Below are positions 60,635 through 64,000 of a stretch of DNA of 64,000 bases, piece after piece. Within the stretch, counting starts at the first letter, position 1, and each line of letters starts with the position of its first letter. Source of the DNA: Lewinella sp. JB7 (GTDB lineage: Bacteria > Bacteroidota > Bacteroidia > Chitinophagales > Saprospiraceae); NCBI RefSeq assembly GCF_024297185.1, contig NZ_JANCTD010000003.1, forward strand, positions 186,001-250,000. The letters are read 5' to 3'. The position numbers were made by a program, and so were the translations under genes. The notes under the pieces are model-generated. The model saw only the letters and a list, made by a program, of their open reading frames with translations, was not told the origin of the DNA and did no database searches.

Positions 60635-60674
60635 CCCTTCGAGTACCGTTCCGGTCCCGGCGACCGCCAGGGAC

Positions 60675-60682
60675 TATCTTGC
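60675..60682 (+). promoter_or_regulatory. -7-like element TATCTTGC, near-leaderless start of the cyclase gene
   Basis: TATCTTGC followed by ACCCCG and ATG (60689). Deviates from TAnnTTTG by two positions but repeats the TAnCTTGCACCC pattern found before the HAD gene. Confidence 0.35.
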
Positions 60683-60688
60683 ACCCCG

Positions 60689-62119
60689 ATGCCCCACCCC
60701 ATGAACCGGTTTTGCCTGCTCTTTATCCTGCTCTGCCTGGCTCCTGCGTTGCCCGCCCAAAACCGGTACGACGGACAAATAACGGCCATCGAGCAGATGA
60801 TCGGCCAGGGTAAATTCCGGCTGGCCCGGGCGCAGAGTACCGCCCTGGCCGAAGAGGGCCGACAGCAACAACTGTCCAATATCGAAGCCTACGGCCACTA
60901 CCTCCACGGGCGTGCCCTCCTCGAAGATCCTGCCTCCAGCAGTCAACAGCGGGTGGAGGGCGTGCAGTACCTGCGCATGGCCTCCCGGGGCTTCACCGAC
61001 GGCGGGATGGTGGCAACGGTAGATTCCATTGCCGCGCGACTCAAGGATATCCGGGGCGGAGACACGATCACCATCCGGGAGCTTCCGGAAGTTCGGGATA
61101 TGCGACTAGCCAACCGGCTGAGCGAACGGATCACGGAGGAAGAACTGGATCAATCGGCGCTCAGCGCCATTGTCGTTTTGCAAAATCGGGAGATCGAAGC
61201 ACTGAACGACAGCCAGTTGCGACAACTGGTGCTGCTCCAGAAGAAGGATATGGAGATCGATTCCTTTCAGTTTCAGACGCTCAACGACAGCATGCTTCTG
61301 ATGCGGCAGCAAATGCTTCTCGACGAGCAGCGGTCCCTAACCCGGGAAGAGGTGCAGCGGCGGAATTTTCTCATCGTCCTGGCGGGGGGAGTACTGGTCG
61401 CCCTGGGTCTACTATACCTCCGGTACCGGTCGGTGCGGCGATATCAGTCCTTGCTCAGCGAGAAAAACATCCGAATTCAGGAAGAACAGCAACGCTCTAA
61501 CGATTTGTTGCTCAACATTTTACCATATACCGTCGCACGGGAACTTAAGGCCACTGGTAAGGCAACCGCGCGTCGCTACGAGAGCGCCACCGTTATGTTC
61601 TCCGACTTCGTAGGTTTCAGCAAGATCGCGAGCAACCGGGAACCGGAGGAACTGGTGCGGCTGTTGGATCAGACCTTCCGGGCCTTCGACGAAATCATCG
61701 AGCGGCACGGGCTGGAGAAGATCAAGACCATCGGGGATGCTTACATGTGCGTCGGCGGCGTACCGGTAGAGGAAGACGATCACGCCGGCAACACGGTGCG
61801 GGCCGCCCTGGAAATACAACGCTACCTGGAGAAGGACAGCATATTCCGGGCCCGCATCGGCATCCATAGCGGCCCCGTGGTGGCCGGCGTAGTGGGCCGC
61901 AACAAGTTTGCCTTCGACATCTGGGGCGATACCGTTAACCAGGCCGCCCGCCTCGAAAAGGCCGGAACGCCGGGGGAGGTCACGATAAGCGCTACGACCT
62001 GCGATCTGCTGGGAGCTGCCTTCGATTGCCGGCACGTAGGCATCTTCGAAGCCAAAAATATCGGCGAGATGGACCGCTACGTCGTGCGGGAAAGCCGACT
62101 GACGAAAAACCCGTCGTAA
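60689..62119 (+). CDS. Class III adenylate cyclase-like receptor protein
   Basis: 476 residues from ATG at 60689 (ATG at 60701 also possible). A signal peptide at 1-24 (to ALPAQ) is followed by a helical periplasmic region, a membrane helix at ~226-246 (NFLIVLAGGVLVALGLLYLRYR), a short coiled coil and a class III nucleotidyl cyclase domain from ~300. Metal-binding Asp306 (FSDFVGFS) and Asp350 (TIGDAYM) are present. Lys346 and Asp410 (FDIWGDTVN) match the adenine-selecting pair of adenylate cyclases, so cAMP is the likely product. The transition-state Arg is in NQAARLE. Regulated by a periplasmic signal, presumably. The 3' end overlaps the rsmB-like gene by 43 bp. Confidence 0.9.
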   Translation: MPHPMNRFCLLFILLCLAPALPAQNRYDGQITAIEQMIGQGKFRLARAQSTALAEEGRQQQLSNIEAYGHYLHGRALLEDPASSSQQRVEGVQYLRMASRGFTDGGMVATVDSIAARLKDIRGGDTITIRELPEVRDMRLANRLSERITEEELDQSALSAIVVLQNREIEALNDSQLRQLVLLQKKDMEIDSFQFQTLNDSMLLMRQQMLLDEQRSLTREEVQRRNFLIVLAGGVLVALGLLYLRYRSVRRYQSLLSEKNIRIQEEQQRSNDLLLNILPYTVARELKATGKATARRYESATVMFSDFVGFSKIASNREPEELVRLLDQTFRAFDEIIERHGLEKIKTIGDAYMCVGGVPVEEDDHAGNTVRAALEIQRYLEKDSIFRARIGIHSGPVVAGVVGRNKFAFDIWGDTVNQAARLEKAGTPGEVTISATTCDLLGAAFDCRHVGIFEAKNIGEMDRYVVRESRLTKNPS

Positions 62120-63282
62120 CCGTCCCGCTGCGGTAGAAAGGACTGCCGGTGCTCGAGCGTCCACTGTTGTCCGGCCGCGGACGCCAGAAAGGTCTCCAAC
62201 TGTCGTTCGTTTTCCTGCGGAAGGATGCTGCAGGTAGCGTAGACCATCTTACCCCCCGGTTTTACCATACGGGCGTAACGCTCCAGGATCTGTTGCTGCT
62301 CCGCCACGACGCGGTCGATCGTGTCGGGCGTGAGCTTCCACTTGGCGTCGGGGTTGCGGCGTAGTACACCGAGTCCCGAACAGGGTACGTCGAGCAACAG
62401 CCGGTCGGCCTTTTCCGTCAGTCGCTTGATCACCTTGGAGCTGGTGATGGGCCGGGTTTCCAGGTTGGCTACGCCGTTGCGGCGGGCGCGGCGCTTGAGT
62501 TCGTCCAGTTTCCAGCCGTGAATGTCGAGGCTGAGGAGCCGTCCCTTATTTTCCATGAGCGCCGCCAGGTGCAGACTTTTCCCGCCCGCTCCGGCACAGG
62601 CATCGATCACGGTCTGCCCGGGCGCTACCTCCAGGGCGGGCGCGGCCTGCTGACTGCTGTAATCCTGAAGCTCGAACAGGCCGTTTTTGAAGGCCTTGGT
62701 GGCAAACAGGTTCTTGCGCTCCGTGACGAGCAGGGCATCGGCGTCGATCGGCTCTACTACAATGCCCTCCCCGGCCAGCTCGGACCGGACGGTGGCGGGA
62801 TCCGTCTTCAGTCGGTTGACCCGCAGCACTACCGGAGCTTGTTCGTTCAGGGCGCCGATGGTGGCTGACCACTGGTCCCCCAGTTGTTCCTCGCCGAGCT
62901 CGTCTAGCCAGTCGGGGATGCTTTCACGCAGAGCACGATCCGCGCGGGCGGCCGCCAGTTGCTCCCGGACCGCCGCAGCGTCCAGGCCGGCAAATTCCCG
63001 CCAGGGCGGCAGCTCCTCGTTACCATTCAGCAACAGATGTATCCCGATGAGTCGCCACCAATCGGCTTTGGTCCGGGGCTCGTCGCCGGCCAGATGACTG
63101 TACAGACGGTAGTAGCGAACCACTCCATACGTATGCTCGGCGATGAAGGCCCGGTCCTTACTGCCGCGGCGTTTATCGGCCTTGAGCACGCGGGCGATCT
63201 CCCGATCGGCGTAGGCACCGTTCATGAAGATATTGAGCAGTGCCTCGGCAATGGCGTCGATCTGGGCGGCGTAGAATTTCAT
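62077..63282 (-). CDS. RsmB/NOP2/Sun family RNA m5C methyltransferase
   Basis: 401 residues from ATG at 63282; the frame extends upstream without similarity. N-terminal NusB-like domain (KDRAFIAEHTYGVVRYYRLY), then the PUA-like linker (PVVLRVNRLKT). The SAM-binding VIDACAGAGGKSLHLA, LLLDVPCSGLGVLRRNPDAKWKL with the release Cys in motif IV, and YATCSILPQENE with the catalytic Cys in motif VI. Such enzymes methylate C5 of cytosine in 16S rRNA (C967 in E. coli) or tRNA. The target here is unknown. TACCTTTG promoter at 63330. Confidence 0.93.
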   Translation of the reverse strand: MKFYAAQIDAIAEALLNIFMNGAYADREIARVLKADKRRGSKDRAFIAEHTYGVVRYYRLYSHLAGDEPRTKADWWRLIGIHLLLNGNEELPPWREFAGLDAAAVREQLAAARADRALRESIPDWLDELGEEQLGDQWSATIGALNEQAPVVLRVNRLKTDPATVRSELAGEGIVVEPIDADALLVTERKNLFATKAFKNGLFELQDYSSQQAAPALEVAPGQTVIDACAGAGGKSLHLAALMENKGRLLSLDIHGWKLDELKRRARRNGVANLETRPITSSKVIKRLTEKADRLLLDVPCSGLGVLRRNPDAKWKLTPDTIDRVVAEQQQILERYARMVKPGGKMVYATCSILPQENERQLETFLASAAGQQWTLEHRQSFLPQRDGYDGFFVSRLSRTT

Positions 63283-63329
63283 GTAAAATATTTGGGCGGT
63301 ACCGCCGGTGCGGCGCACCGGGGAGCGCG

Positions 63330-63337
63330 CAAAGGTA
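63330..63337 (-). promoter_or_regulatory. Promoter -7 element TACCTTTG for the methyltransferase gene
   Basis: Minus strand TACCTTTG followed by CGCGC, exact TAnnTTTG, 47 nt before the ATG at 63282. Confidence 0.5.
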
Positions 63338-63406
63338 GCGCGGCAACCCGCTGCGGGTATACCCTGGGGCAGTAATTACCTAATGTCTTCTTGCCGCGAC
63401 CTGGTG

Positions 63407-63997
63407 TCAGGCAACTTCCCGTAGAAACTCCTCGATGGACAACTCGACAATAGTTCCATTGTCGACATTGGCCAGCGGACAGTCCTCATCGAAAAACGCG
63501 ACGGTACGCAGCGGGCTGGGCAGCGGGCGGTATCCTTCCAGGAGGAACGTGTGCGAGGTAACCGTAAGCGGATTTTCTACCTGGATGGTAATTACTACGT
63601 GCTCCGGGCAGGACAGGCCCGTTACCGATTCTCCGTAGTGGTAGACCATCGTTCGGCGCTCACCAACAGCAAAAAGTTGGAGGACTCTTTCGCTCTCGTA
63701 ACCGTACACGAACTGGTGGTCGATGCAGGGATACCGGTGGAGCCGGACCGTCTCGCTAGCCAGAATCCTCCGAAAGTAATCGGCCATCGCGCGGTCTGCC
63801 TGATTGTCTACAAAATTCATCATGGCGACGCCCCCCACCAGCATTGCGGCTACTGATCCCGCTACGGACCAGAAGGTCATCGTTCCGCTGGTCCAGATAC
63901 CGTAGCCCGCGACCACCGCCAGGAAAACGGCAATCTTGCACAGTACGTCGGGTGATAAAGGCCGTCGGCGAGCTCCCCGGTCGTAGTGCTCGTGCAC
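63407..63997 (-). CDS. Hypothetical membrane protein (may extend beyond window)
   Basis: 196 residues from GTG at 63997, which is close to the window edge, so the true start may lie outside. Two membrane helices near the N terminus (DVLCKIAVFLAVVAGYGIW; FWSVAGSVAAMLVGGVAMM) are followed by a soluble beta-rich region (YPCIDHQFVYGYESERVLQLF, VVITIQVENPLTVTSHTFLLEG). The soluble part resembles nothing I recognise. Role unknown. Confidence 0.6.
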   Translation of the reverse strand: MHEHYDRGARRRPLSPDVLCKIAVFLAVVAGYGIWTSGTMTFWSVAGSVAAMLVGGVAMMNFVDNQADRAMADYFRRILASETVRLHRYPCIDHQFVYGYESERVLQLFAVGERRTMVYHYGESVTGLSCPEHVVITIQVENPLTVTSHTFLLEGYRPLPSPLRTVAFFDEDCPLANVDNGTIVELSIEEFLREVA

Positions 63998-64000
63998 GCG

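Overview
This window looks like chromosomal DNA of a high-GC member of the Bacteroidota, most probably the Saprospiria (Lewinella-like). The evidence is gene content: a secreted M4 protease with a type IX secretion (T9SS) C-terminal sorting domain, a TonB-dependent receptor with a carboxypeptidase-like N-terminal domain, the bacillithiol redox protein YtxJ, a tiny AURKAIP1/COX24-type basic protein beside an HU gene and an RNase E/G gene, and the DUF4293, DUF2911 and DUF2254 families. Gene starts lack Shine-Dalgarno sequences, and many are preceded by the Bacteroidota -7 promoter motif TAnnTTTG. The species is inferred, not shown.

Layout. 1-9060: end of a BatA-like membrane protein, a dihydroorotase-like protein without its metal ligands, a GT2 glycosyltransferase, TadA, a lipoprotein, guanylate kinase and YicC (opposite strand), then HU, a TPR protein, the 31-residue basic protein and RNase E/G. 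9063-18320: DUF4293 protein, a HEAT-cyclophilin lipoprotein, endonuclease V, an M20 amidohydrolase, the T9SS-exported M4 protease and RsmA. 18600-25440: an accessory peptide-export locus. 25488-33772: GH5 glycanase, lipoprotein, TonB receptor, amine oxidase and a metzincin. 33711-49732: mostly metabolic and housekeeping genes (CAT-like acetyltransferase, HAD hydrolase, a sugar-isomerase/beta-lactamase fusion, Cfa, PdhB, YtxJ, MnmD, an HNH-AP2 nuclease, RibD, RocD, DUF2207, DUF2157/DUF4401 and a queuosine-precursor transporter). 49850-64000: Sua5, an ACP-like protein, LOG, DUF2254, YkgJ, ThyA, two SDRs, an adenylate-cyclase-like receptor, an RsmB-type methyltransferase and several hypothetical proteins.

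The most interesting part is 18608-25203. An HlyD-type adaptor and a C39-peptidase ABC transporter are followed by an HTH protein, a 55-residue membrane peptide whose stop overlaps the start of a CPBP intramembrane protease, about 570 bp carrying three copies of a 10+10 bp dyad at fixed distance from a CAnnTTTG element, and then a small AT-rich cluster of unannotated short genes. Two of these (24679-24858 and 24877-25038) have textbook double-glycine leaders and a third (24411-24584) has a weaker one. The C39 domain is expected to cut such leaders during export. Two short peptides, 1.9 kb apart, share the motif FGHW-x-x-GT. I read this as a ribosomally made, exported peptide (bacteriocin or signal) system; its activity is unknown.

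Other points: eight of fourteen convergent gene pairs overlap at their 3' ends; at least seven genes have a -7-like element only 3 to 6 nt before the start codon, suggesting leaderless mRNAs; and two proteins (dihydroorotase-like at 829, ACP-like at 51267) keep their fold signatures but have lost key catalytic or attachment residues.
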